This document shows positions 12,859 to 20,071 of a stretch of DNA of 23,033 nucleotides, in pieces. Every line of letters begins with the position of its first letter. Within the stretch, counting starts at the first letter, position 1. The stretch is from a virus, in the IMG/VR virus record IMGVR_UViG_3300049846_000283, positions 1 through 23,033 of that record; one strand, given 5' to 3'. Both the position numbers and the translations under genes were made by a program. The notes under the pieces were generated by a model, which saw nothing but the letters and a program-made list of their open reading frames with translations, was not told where the DNA came from and made no database searches.

Positions 12859-14861
12859 TAAAGTGTTGCGTTTTGTATTCTATTTCTGTCTAGGGCTTGC
12901 GCTGTTGTTACTTGACCACTCACTACGTAGGCTTGTACTGGCTGTTGTTGAAGTGTTGCTAATTGGTTTACTCCACTATTTCCAACTACGTTAAAATTAG
13001 GTGTTGTGGTAGTTTGTGTTGCGCCTTGTGGTATTGATACTCCACCAGTTCCACCTTGTGCGCTTGTGTCCTCAATTTTAGTTTTAGCAATCTTCGCCAC
13101 GTTTGCTAGTCCTGCTGTTACCGCTACACCTGCTGCGATTGTTTTTATTACAATACCTCCAGGAGTTGATGCAAAAGCACTTTGCGCACCTTTATATGTG
13201 TCTACTATTGCGGACGCTATACCTAGTGCCTTTTGTGCGTTAAATTGTGCCTTTGCTTGTTTTTTGTTTCGTGCCGTAAATGCTCCGATAAGGTCGCTAA
13301 CTGCACTCAGTCCGCTTGCTACTAAATCTATCTTAACTTGGTTTAACCTTTTATCGTCTTCGATTTGTTTGTCTACTGATTCTTTGTTAATACGCTCTAT
13401 TTCTTCTTGCTTTGCTTTTTCTGCGTCTATTTCCTCTTGTGCGTATTTTACGTTAATGTCATTTACTAAGTTTAAACGTTGCTCCTCTAAATATGCTGTT
13501 TCAATACCGTATTGTTTTGCTTGTTCGATTAAGTAAAAATACTTATCGTTGACCGCTTGTACTTCTCTATCTTGTGCGCTCAAATATTGGTTTGTGTATT
13601 CCTCTTGTGCTTGTTCTAATTCGTTTAAAAAGTCGTTTTCTAATTCTTTTATGTTGCGTATTCTTTCTCGTTCTATTTCCTCTGCTTTTAAACGGGCTTC
13701 CTCTAGTTGTTTAAGTTTTTCTTCGTGTCTTTTCTTTTCCTCTTCTGCTCTTTGTCTGCGTTGCTCGTTTAGTTTGTTTTCGCTTTCGCTAGTTATACCA
13801 TTTGCCTTTTCTAACTGCTCTGCTTGCATCAAAACGCTTTGCGCTATGTCTGTTATACTCTTTGCCCTTTGGTTTGCTTCTGCTTGTTCCTCTTTCGCTC
13901 TTTTCGCTTGTCGCTTACGTGTCTCTGCTAGTAATTCGTCTGTGCTACCTGTTACCGTTTTTAAACCAATAGCCCATTTGTCCGCTATCGTTGTTTGGTC
14001 TTCAAATTGTGATGTTATTCCTTTTACTTGTTCTTCCGCTGCTTTGGCAAATAATGCGTTTGCTTGCGCTCTTAAAGCTGTAGCCTTAACATATGCTTCC
14101 GTCTTCTTGTAATATAGTTCCTCTGCTTCGTTTAGACTTGTTGCCTTTCCGAATGAATCGCCTAAAGTATCGTTATACGTCTGTAGTGCTTCCTCTTTAC
14201 TTATTACACCTTGTTTTGCTAACTTAAATGCACTTTCAACTTTTTGCGTAGACTGTATAGCATCTTGCGCACCTTTTCGGTAGTCTTCCATTGTTGCGTT
14301 CAATGCGTCTTGTGCTTCGTTTGTTTCTCCTAAAGCGTCTTGTAAGTCATCCCAATAAGCAATAGCCGTACCAATAGCCGTCAATAGTAAACCAATACCC
14401 GTTACCATGAAAACTTTTGAGGCTTTCGTCATTCCGTTAAAAGCATTTACCGCAACTGCCCCTAACTGTTTAAAACTTCTACCTGCGTCTTCTAAACCCT
14501 CTAAACCTTGCGCCAAAGCCATAGCACTCTGAACACGTAGCAACGTTTCTTGTAACTTGGACGATTCTACACCAAGTAAGCCCATAGCACCCTCCACGGC
14601 ACTAAATCCACTAGCAACCGATTGAATAGCTTTACCAGTAGCATTAAATACACCCTCGCCTTTAAACGCTTGGATAGCATCGTTTGTGTCTTCTATTTGG
14701 TCTTTTAGTTCCGCTGCTCTTTTTGCTGCGTTGGCTACTTCTTGACTTGTTTCTCCGTATGTCTGTACTAACTTCTGTACTTCTAAAACCGCCTCTTTAT
14801 ATTGAGACTTTAAAGATTGTACGTTGTCCTTTATTTCTACTTCAATTACTTTCTTTTCCAT
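12858..14861 (-). CDS. Tail tape measure protein
   Basis: This 667-residue protein sets tail length. It has a coiled-coil start (SLKSQYKEAVLEVQKLVQ) and Ala/Gly-rich amphipathic helices. A hydrophobic segment lies near 147-168 (VFMVTGIGLLLTAIGTAIAY). A long Lys/Glu coiled coil follows about 360-500 (EEEKKRHEEKLKQLEEARLK). The C-terminal helical region has A-L-G-I-A-S-A-I-V-D-T-Y-K-G-A-Q-S-A and A-A-G-V-A-V-T-A-G-L-A-N-V, both typical of tape measures. At about 0.15 nm per residue it implies a tail near 100 nm. No muralytic domain is visible. Confidence 0.88.
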   Translation of the reverse strand: MEKKVIEVEIKDNVQSLKSQYKEAVLEVQKLVQTYGETSQEVANAAKRAAELKDQIEDTNDAIQAFKGEGVFNATGKAIQSVASGFSAVEGAMGLLGVESSKLQETLLRVQSAMALAQGLEGLEDAGRSFKQLGAVAVNAFNGMTKASKVFMVTGIGLLLTAIGTAIAYWDDLQDALGETNEAQDALNATMEDYRKGAQDAIQSTQKVESAFKLAKQGVISKEEALQTYNDTLGDSFGKATSLNEAEELYYKKTEAYVKATALRAQANALFAKAAEEQVKGITSQFEDQTTIADKWAIGLKTVTGSTDELLAETRKRQAKRAKEEQAEANQRAKSITDIAQSVLMQAEQLEKANGITSESENKLNEQRRQRAEEEKKRHEEKLKQLEEARLKAEEIERERIRNIKELENDFLNELEQAQEEYTNQYLSAQDREVQAVNDKYFYLIEQAKQYGIETAYLEEQRLNLVNDINVKYAQEEIDAEKAKQEEIERINKESVDKQIEDDKRLNQVKIDLVASGLSAVSDLIGAFTARNKKQAKAQFNAQKALGIASAIVDTYKGAQSAFASTPGGIVIKTIAAGVAVTAGLANVAKIAKTKIEDTSAQGGTGGVSIPQGATQTTTTPNFNVVGNSGVNQLATLQQQPVQAYVVSGQVTTAQALDRNRIQNATL

Positions 14862-14995
14862 TTTCTGCGTGTTTGGTCTATTGCCTCGGTTATGTTTTTA
14901 GGGATTTTATTATACCCTTTTGCTATGTCTATTTCTTTACTAATTCCAATAAACTTATCTAGCTTTAATAAGTCTAACATTTGCTTTGTCGTCAT
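14846..14995 (-). CDS. 49-residue small protein before the tape measure
   Basis: The ATG at 14995 overlaps the TGA of the large tail gene (ATGA), and the TAA ends 16 bases inside the tape measure gene. It therefore fills the only sizeable gap in the tail module. The product is basic and helical (MTTKQMLDLLKLDKFIGISK, then R-R-K-W-K-R-K at the end). A small gene directly before the tape measure is the usual place for a tail assembly chaperone, but this one is very short. From the sequence alone it is a hypothetical protein with good positional support. Confidence 0.65.
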   Translation of the reverse strand: MTTKQMLDLLKLDKFIGISKEIDIAKGYNKIPKNITEAIDQTRRKWKRK

Positions 14996-17268
14996 GGTGC
15001 TTGTATTGAATATATTTGTGTTGTTGTTGTTCCAAATAACCCCGTATAAGTAACCGTAATAGTTATAATTTGTGGCTCTCCCTCTTCACTTCTTCTGATG
15101 TTTCCGTCTTCGGTTATTCGTGTGATACCGTCCTCGGTTATTCTTTGAAATGATGTATTTGGATTTATTGGATAACATATTGTTGCAATTCCTGACTGTG
15201 TAAACGAACTAGGGGTAATTGTTACGCTTGGGTCGTCACTCGTTAAGGTTGCACTTACACCACGTCTTAACTCAATAGGAAACTCTAAACACTTTGCCTT
15301 AAAGTCTGTATCAATGAATATGTTACTTACAATAGGTCTAAAGTCTAAGATTAACGAAAAGTTTACTTCTCCCGTAGTTAGGTTTGATTGCATTTCGTTT
15401 ATTATGTACCTCTTATCTCTAATAATTAACCTATCATTTAACTGTAGGCTTGTGAGTAGTGATATTGGTAAATACGTCTTTACTCTTACTAATCTATTTT
15501 TTAAGTTGTATAAATTATTCAAATAACCAAAATAGTAAGTAGCATAAATACTATTTGTAACTGGCTCGTTCAATATGCTTGAAATATCTGCACCAAAGTT
15601 TAACGAATACGGCAATGTATTATACAATGCGTCTTGACCAAATGCTACGTATGTAGTTATGTTGTCCGTTGTGGTATCGTTATCAAAGTAAATGTCAGTA
15701 TCTAACTCATCGTATAAATACAAAAGTACTGGTTTCGGTGTATATGGTTGAAAGTCGTTGTTTAATGCGTATGCTACTTGTGTTTCCGTTCCGCTGAACT
15801 TGTTAAACATTAAATTCTCAAAAGGCACTTTTACTTCATACTCGCCACCGTCATACGTAAACTGTTGTTCTAAACTTCCATACTCACGTTCAAATAATTT
15901 AAAGAATTGCCTATTTAGGAAACTCTCGCTTTGTTCGTGTTCAAACTTTATACGCTTGTATAACGGCAACCGCTCAACGTCTATACTAGTTACGTCTGTA
16001 TGTTCTGTTATATCTATTACCGCTCCCTTTCTATACCAATCATCCAACGGTTCTAAAGTAAATACGTCTGTTTCTACTGAATAACAAGTAAGGTTAAATT
16101 TCTTTGTCAAGCCCGCTACAAAGTCGCTAACTTTCATGTCAGGCATATTGTTAGCAAGGTTTAACTCTGCGTCTAAGGTCAACGCCAATCCGTTAACCGT
16201 TGTAAATGTTACCACTTGTTGTAATGCTGGTGGAGGGCTTCCGTTTTCTCCGTATATCGTTTTTGTATATAAAATACTTGAACTTAAACTTAGCGGATTG
16301 TCAGCGTAAATGTAAAACCCCCAAACACTATTCAATCCCGAAACATTTTGTTCTAATGCTATGTTGTACGTTGCATCTCCACTACCTACAATTGTTGTAT
16401 ATAGCGCAAAGTTTTTATACACCTTAATGTAGTATTGTTCTGTACTTGCTACCGTATTAACGTTTAATTGTACTCTATGCGTACCACCGCCAAAGTCGCC
16501 ACTATCGTAACTGTATTCTAGTGCTTCGTCTTGGCTAAACATATTATACAATAGCGTTGTTACATTAAAGTTATCTTTGTTTTTAAGCCATAAGAATAAC
16601 TTATTAAAAAGTCCGCTATCTAAGAATGTACCCTCAAATGTTATTCCGTATGTCGTTTGTATGACGTCTAAAATACTTTTAACTTTTAAGGCTGGGAATA
16701 ATTCGGTGTAATATATTGCTCCTGCTGGTGTATCTATGTTGTTACTTGGTGTTGAGCCGTTATACTCCCAAAGTCGCTTAGATGAAATTAAAGGATAACG
16801 TACATCATAATCAGTCGTGCCGTCTGTTACTCTGTCTTGCACTTGCGCTCCTGTATATTCGTGCGTGTATGCGCTAAAGTCTAAATCTCTAAGTTTGTCC
16901 TCTCCGAATAGGTCTTTTAAAGCTCTTACGTCTCCGTAGAATGTTAAGGTATAACTTTCAGGCTTTCCGTTTTTAAGATTTGATTTTTCTATTTGTATTT
17001 TACCACTTCTAAACGGGGTTAAGTCTATTTCTATTTTAGCACTACGTCTTATGTTGTGGTCTATTGTTCCGTCTATATCCGATTGGTAAAAATGCTCAAA
17101 TATTTGATTGTTTACTGTCGAAGCTGGTACGGTAAATGATTGTGAAAAGTCGGTAAATACTTTCGAAATATCGCTAATGTTTTGAACGGTAGAATTAACT
17201 TGTATTTGTTCGTCATTAAATAACTCTAGCCTTTGTCCCTCAATGTATATTTGTACTGTTCTTTTCAT
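14992..17268 (-). CDS. Large distal tail / baseplate protein
   Basis: This 758-residue beta-rich protein starts MKRTVQIYIEGQRLELFNDE, then has S-D-I-S-K-V-F-T-D-F-S-Q-S-F-T-V-P-A-S (32-50). That N-terminal pattern is seen, from memory, in tail-tip proteins of Bacteroidota siphoviruses. A central region has T-F-Y-G-D-V-R-A-L-K-D-L-F (about 127-139), and a later part has R-L-I-I-R-D-K-R-Y-I-I-N-E-M. The C-terminal part is an Ig-like strand set with an inserted repeat, R-I-T-E-D-G-I-T-R-I-T-E-D-G-N-I-R-R-S-E. It overlaps both neighbours and probably forms the tip that meets the host surface. Confidence 0.75.
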   Translation of the reverse strand: MKRTVQIYIEGQRLELFNDEQIQVNSTVQNISDISKVFTDFSQSFTVPASTVNNQIFEHFYQSDIDGTIDHNIRRSAKIEIDLTPFRSGKIQIEKSNLKNGKPESYTLTFYGDVRALKDLFGEDKLRDLDFSAYTHEYTGAQVQDRVTDGTTDYDVRYPLISSKRLWEYNGSTPSNNIDTPAGAIYYTELFPALKVKSILDVIQTTYGITFEGTFLDSGLFNKLFLWLKNKDNFNVTTLLYNMFSQDEALEYSYDSGDFGGGTHRVQLNVNTVASTEQYYIKVYKNFALYTTIVGSGDATYNIALEQNVSGLNSVWGFYIYADNPLSLSSSILYTKTIYGENGSPPPALQQVVTFTTVNGLALTLDAELNLANNMPDMKVSDFVAGLTKKFNLTCYSVETDVFTLEPLDDWYRKGAVIDITEHTDVTSIDVERLPLYKRIKFEHEQSESFLNRQFFKLFEREYGSLEQQFTYDGGEYEVKVPFENLMFNKFSGTETQVAYALNNDFQPYTPKPVLLYLYDELDTDIYFDNDTTTDNITTYVAFGQDALYNTLPYSLNFGADISSILNEPVTNSIYATYYFGYLNNLYNLKNRLVRVKTYLPISLLTSLQLNDRLIIRDKRYIINEMQSNLTTGEVNFSLILDFRPIVSNIFIDTDFKAKCLEFPIELRRGVSATLTSDDPSVTITPSSFTQSGIATICYPINPNTSFQRITEDGITRITEDGNIRRSEEGEPQIITITVTYTGLFGTTTTQIYSIQAP

Positions 17269-18332
17269 TATACCACGCTGTTAATTGTATCGTATGCGTA
17301 TTCAAACTCTAATGTGTAGTTTATTAGATTCATGTTAATGTGTTTATTTAAGTCCGTTTGCTTTGTGTTTATCTTAACAGGCTTATTATCTAATAACACT
17401 CTTTCGCTTAACATTATTTCCTTTAGTGATTCTTTCCAATTCTCATTAACCCACCCTGTATTTACTCGAATCTTTTCTTTTCCGTTTGCGTTAAATACTT
17501 TTCTTTGCCCTTGTAATATGTCGTAGTCTACTAAGTCGCTTTGCATTAAGTTATACTCGCTATTTTCAACCTCGAATGTATCGTAACTAGCTTTAAAAAA
17601 GAAATCCCTGGACCAACCGCCAAACTTATTAATGTAGTCAATTACTACTGGAGTATATTTACATTCTTCTTTAGGCATAAATGTACCACTCCATTGTAAC
17701 ACGTTTGAAGCGTTAAATACTTCTACTAGGTTTCCGTCTGCATACCATGTAGGGTAAACCCTATAAACTGATTTAATACGTGTGTCTACAAATGTAAGTT
17801 GTTGTACTAATCCACTATTTAGGTTTGTATATCTTACATACCAATTTATTGAGCCGTCTATTGTTATTTGTCCTGCTCTCTTTAGTGTATCTGTTGCTAG
17901 ATTTGCCGTACTATCATATAGGTAATAATACGTATCTTCACGTAGTAATACATTTCCGCTATCTGGGTTGTATTCATCGTTGTAATATCCGTAACCGTCT
18001 ACAGCTGTTGTTGTTAATGTAGTTAGTAGTGTGTATGTTGTTCCTACTCTTTTAAAGCGTTCAATCTTTACGTTACACCAATGCGTATTAGTTGTGTTAG
18101 TGATTGAGTTGTAAATATTTTGAAACGTTGTTAAATCAAAGTATTCACGTATGTACGGGCTTACATCATACGTCATTAACGTAATGTTAGAAGCTGGTAT
18201 ATCTTTACTCAATGTGTATTGTGGTGTACTTGGTGCTGAACCTGTACCATTCCAAAGGTAAATATTTATCTTACTTCCTACTGCTCCAACTTCATCAACT
18301 GAAATTATATACGGGCTTCGTGCTAATATCAT
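17268..18332 (-). CDS. Distal tail / tail-tip structural protein
   Basis: This 354-residue beta-rich protein starts MILARSPYIISVDEVG. It has strand and Tyr/Asn-rich segments such as I-N-I-Y-L-W-N-G-T-G and T-Y-D-V-S-P-Y-I-R-E-Y-F. Its end, N-K-H-I-N-M-N-L-I-N-Y-T-L-E-F-E-Y-A, resembles tail hub proteins. Its start and stop overlap the neck-like gene and the large tail protein. The R-S-P-Y-x-I opening is one I associate with Bacteroidota phage tail-tip proteins. The specific role (distal tail hub or baseplate wedge) is not fixed by sequence. Confidence 0.7.
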   Translation of the reverse strand: MILARSPYIISVDEVGAVGSKINIYLWNGTGSAPSTPQYTLSKDIPASNITLMTYDVSPYIREYFDLTTFQNIYNSITNTTNTHWCNVKIERFKRVGTTYTLLTTLTTTAVDGYGYYNDEYNPDSGNVLLREDTYYYLYDSTANLATDTLKRAGQITIDGSINWYVRYTNLNSGLVQQLTFVDTRIKSVYRVYPTWYADGNLVEVFNASNVLQWSGTFMPKEECKYTPVVIDYINKFGGWSRDFFFKASYDTFEVENSEYNLMQSDLVDYDILQGQRKVFNANGKEKIRVNTGWVNENWKESLKEIMLSERVLLDNKPVKINTKQTDLNKHINMNLINYTLEFEYAYDTINSVV

Positions 18333-18847
18333 ATTCGTGCGTTTTCTACTGTTATTCTAAATAGTTCTGTTGCTTCAATTCCGTATTTCTCTACTATCTC
18401 ACTGGGAAATCGTTTGTACGCTTTCTCAAATGGTTTTGTAAAAAATAGGCTTGGCTTTATTCCTTTATTGTAAATATGTTTCTGCAATATAAATCCTATT
18501 GTCTTGTAATTGCCTTTTACATATTGTCCTTTTTCGTTTCTTAGTCTAAATCGTTTACGTTTTGCCCACTCCATTAAAGGCTCCATTGGTGGCTTTTTAT
18601 TCGTGTACTTGTAAGGTGTGTTGTACTTCTTTTGTTTTCCACTAACTCCCCTATCTTGGTAAAGTCCCCAATCCTCCATGCTAAAGGACATTTCAAAACT
18701 ATTCTTGCTTACTTTGTAACTACCCTTTAATGATTTGTAAAGTTGATATGTGTAATTTTTCTTTGAGCGTGTTAAATTCTTTTTAGACTCACGTATTACG
18801 TAATCTCTAAACTCCTTTAGTGCTTGGTTTACTTGTTCTCTATCCAT
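18329..18847 (-). CDS. HK97 gp10-like neck/tail-completion protein
   Basis: The frame extends to a TTG at 18853, but the ATG at 18847 is fused with the upstream TAA (TAATG), giving 172 residues. The N-terminal helix is basic (ESKKNLTRSKKNYTYQLYKS). It is followed by E-D-W-G-L-Y-Q-D-R-G-V-S-G, then I-L-Q-K-H-I-Y-N-K-G-I-K-P-S-L-F-F and K-P-F-E-K-A-Y-K-R-F. The Y-x-D-R-G-x-S-G and K-G-I-x-P-x-x-F-F elements fit the gp10-like head-tail joining family. Position between a tail-terminator-like gene and tail-tip genes supports this. Confidence 0.7.
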   Translation of the reverse strand: MDREQVNQALKEFRDYVIRESKKNLTRSKKNYTYQLYKSLKGSYKVSKNSFEMSFSMEDWGLYQDRGVSGKQKKYNTPYKYTNKKPPMEPLMEWAKRKRFRLRNEKGQYVKGNYKTIGFILQKHIYNKGIKPSLFFTKPFEKAYKRFPSEIVEKYGIEATELFRITVENARI

Positions 18848-19299
18848 TAACAAACAGTTGTTGTATTTGGTAAATCAATATCGAACGTCATAGTCCAACC
18901 TGCTTGGTTATTTTCGAAACGCTCAACAAACGGCTCTAATTCGGACGTGCCAACTAACTCGTATCTGTCGTCTAATAATTCGCCTCGTTTCATCATTCCG
19001 TCAAATCGTAACAATACTTCTAACATAGAATTTAATACGTCTATTTCATTGTCGTTGCCTCTAAAACTATCTGTTGCCTCTTCTTTGCTTATATCCACTA
19101 CATCCATGGCAATTAACGAAACATTAAAACGTACTGTTGTGTTTAAGGGTGTAGCAGTATTCACCATTATGTGTACCATTGGAAATATACTTTCTCTGCT
19201 TAAATCAACGTCATCTAAAAAGCCTCGTGTTACTTGGTTTATTATTACATCGCTAATAAAGTAGTCTTTTATCTTTGTTAGTAGCTTATTGTACGTCAT
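18847..19299 (-). CDS. Tail-terminator-like minor structural protein
   Basis: This 150-residue alpha/beta protein begins MTYNKLLTKIKDYFISDVII. The middle shows F-P-M-V-H-I-M-V-N-T-A-T-P, and the end has F-E-N-N-Q-A-G-W-T-M-T-F-D-I-D-L-P-N. The layout of N-terminal helix, strand, and Trp plus strand end suits the tail terminator fold. Its ATG overlaps the TGA of the -1 frame of the preceding chaperone-like gene, a useful clue that the -1 frame is the true reading there. The function is inferred from fold pattern and neighbours. Confidence 0.6.
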   Translation of the reverse strand: MTYNKLLTKIKDYFISDVIINQVTRGFLDDVDLSRESIFPMVHIMVNTATPLNTTVRFNVSLIAMDVVDISKEEATDSFRGNDNEIDVLNSMLEVLLRFDGMMKRGELLDDRYELVGTSELEPFVERFENNQAGWTMTFDIDLPNTTTVC

Positions 19300-19550
19300 T
19301 TCTTTTTCAATTTTCTAAGTTCAATTTCTGTTTTTTGTTTTTCAAAAGCAAGGTATGTAAGACACTTTCTAAGTGGTTCTCTTGTAATGGTGTCAAACTT
19401 TGTAATGTCGCCTTGAGCCAACGCATATATGCTCGGATACCATCCCCATTGTTTTGCAAATTGGTACTCTTCGCTGAACTCGTTAACACTTTCAGTTGAT
19501 TCTCCGAATATAGTAGGGAAGCTTTCAATAATTCTCTTTTTAAATTGTAA
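19296..19550 (-). CDS. -1 frameshift extension of the chaperone-like gene
   Basis: This frame is entered only at the run of nine T. It is closed by a TAA at 19562-19560 immediately upstream and has no ATG or GTG of its own. From 19550 it reads 84 codons with convincing protein content (FGESTESVNEFSEEYQFA, then W-G-W-Y-P-S-I-Y-A-L-A-Q-G-D-I, then L-T-Y-L-A-F-E-K-Q-K). It ends TGA at 19298-19296, overlapping the next ATG as ATGA. The predicted fusion is about 247 residues, close to the 243 of the unshifted product. The expected biology is a long, shifted tail assembly chaperone product. A one-base sequencing error in the T run is the alternative. Confidence 0.75.
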   Translation of the reverse strand, partial: LQFKKRIIESFPTIFGESTESVNEFSEEYQFAKQWGWYPSIYALAQGDITKFDTITREPLRKCLTYLAFEKQKTEIELRKLKKK

Positions 19551-20038
19551 AAAAAAACCTTACAACCCAATGCTATATTTACAGGTGCTAACTTCATCAA
19601 CTCGCTGTAAACGTGTGAACCTTGATATGCTTCTATTTCGTATTTGTTGCCTAGCTTCTTTACTATTGGTCTGTATAGTACAGCCATTGCTTTGTGGTAC
19701 GTTTCTAAGTCGTGTATGTACTTATCTATGTCTATGTACTCGCCATAACTTATATTCTCTAAGTCAGGTATAAATCCAAACTCTATATCATTTACTTTAA
19801 ACCTTTCCACAAATGGAGTTTTTTGTTTGAACAACTTGTCAAATGATTCTACTAACTCTATTACGTCTGCATAGTTTATTTTAAGTACGTCTTTCAGTTG
19901 AAGCCCGCAAAATATTTCTACCATTTTTTGACTTACAAATTCCTCATCGTTTGAATCTGTCGCCAACTTGACAAACTTTTGATATGATTGTAATGGGATT
20001 TCTTGTAGTGATGTTGGTATATTTATCTCTAACTTCAT
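19307..20038 (-). CDS. Tail assembly chaperone-like protein, unshifted frame
   Basis: The zero-frame product is 243 residues, starting MKLEINIPTSLQEIPLQSYQ. The shared N-terminal 163 residues are helical, with F-G-F-I-P-D-L-E-N-I-S-Y-G-E-Y-I-D-I-D-K (about 87-106), M-A-V-L-Y-R-P-I, and end at K-V-F-F. After that point this frame continues as R-E-L-L-K-A-S-L-L-Y with N-G-D-G-I and a Leu-rich tail, while a -1 frame looks at least as protein-like. The gene follows the large terminase gene and uses the repeated AU-rich leader. A chaperone role is inferred from the frameshift and the tail-module position, not from a recognised domain. Confidence 0.7.
   Translation of the reverse strand: MKLEINIPTSLQEIPLQSYQKFVKLATDSNDEEFVSQKMVEIFCGLQLKDVLKINYADVIELVESFDKLFKQKTPFVERFKVNDIEFGFIPDLENISYGEYIDIDKYIHDLETYHKAMAVLYRPIVKKLGNKYEIEAYQGSHVYSELMKLAPVNIALGCKVFFYNLKRELLKASLLYSENQLKVLTSSAKSTNLQNNGDGIRAYMRWLKATLQSLTPLQENHLESVLHTLLLKNKKQKLNLEN
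19549..19557 (-). promoter_or_regulatory. Slippery run of nine T for -1 frameshifting
   Basis: The minus strand reads GG, nine T, ACAA. It contains U-UUU-UUU heptamers, allowing tandem -1 slippage of Phe codons. I see no strong stem or pseudoknot within the next 30 bases, although an AAAAAG follows ten bases on. A homopolymer error in the sequence is the competing explanation. Confidence 0.7.
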
Positions 20039-20050
20039 ATTTAATAAACT
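20039..20050 (-). repeat. Repeated translation leader, copy 3
   Basis: AGTTTATTAAAT abuts the ATG at 20038 and differs by one base from the copies at 7392-7403 and 12847-12858. It precedes the frameshift gene. Confidence 0.55.
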
Positions 20051-20071
20051 TTAAATTTTGATTTTGTAACG

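Noticed and set aside
12467-12994. 175-residue plus-strand open frame
   Set aside because: It is antisense across the protease and tape measure genes with low-complexity Ser/Leu composition. All credible genes are on the minus strand.
13549-14112. 187-residue plus-strand open frame
   Set aside because: It is antisense to the tape measure coiled coil. Its Ser/Cys/Leu/Phe-rich product is the expected mirror of Glu/Lys/Ala-rich codons.
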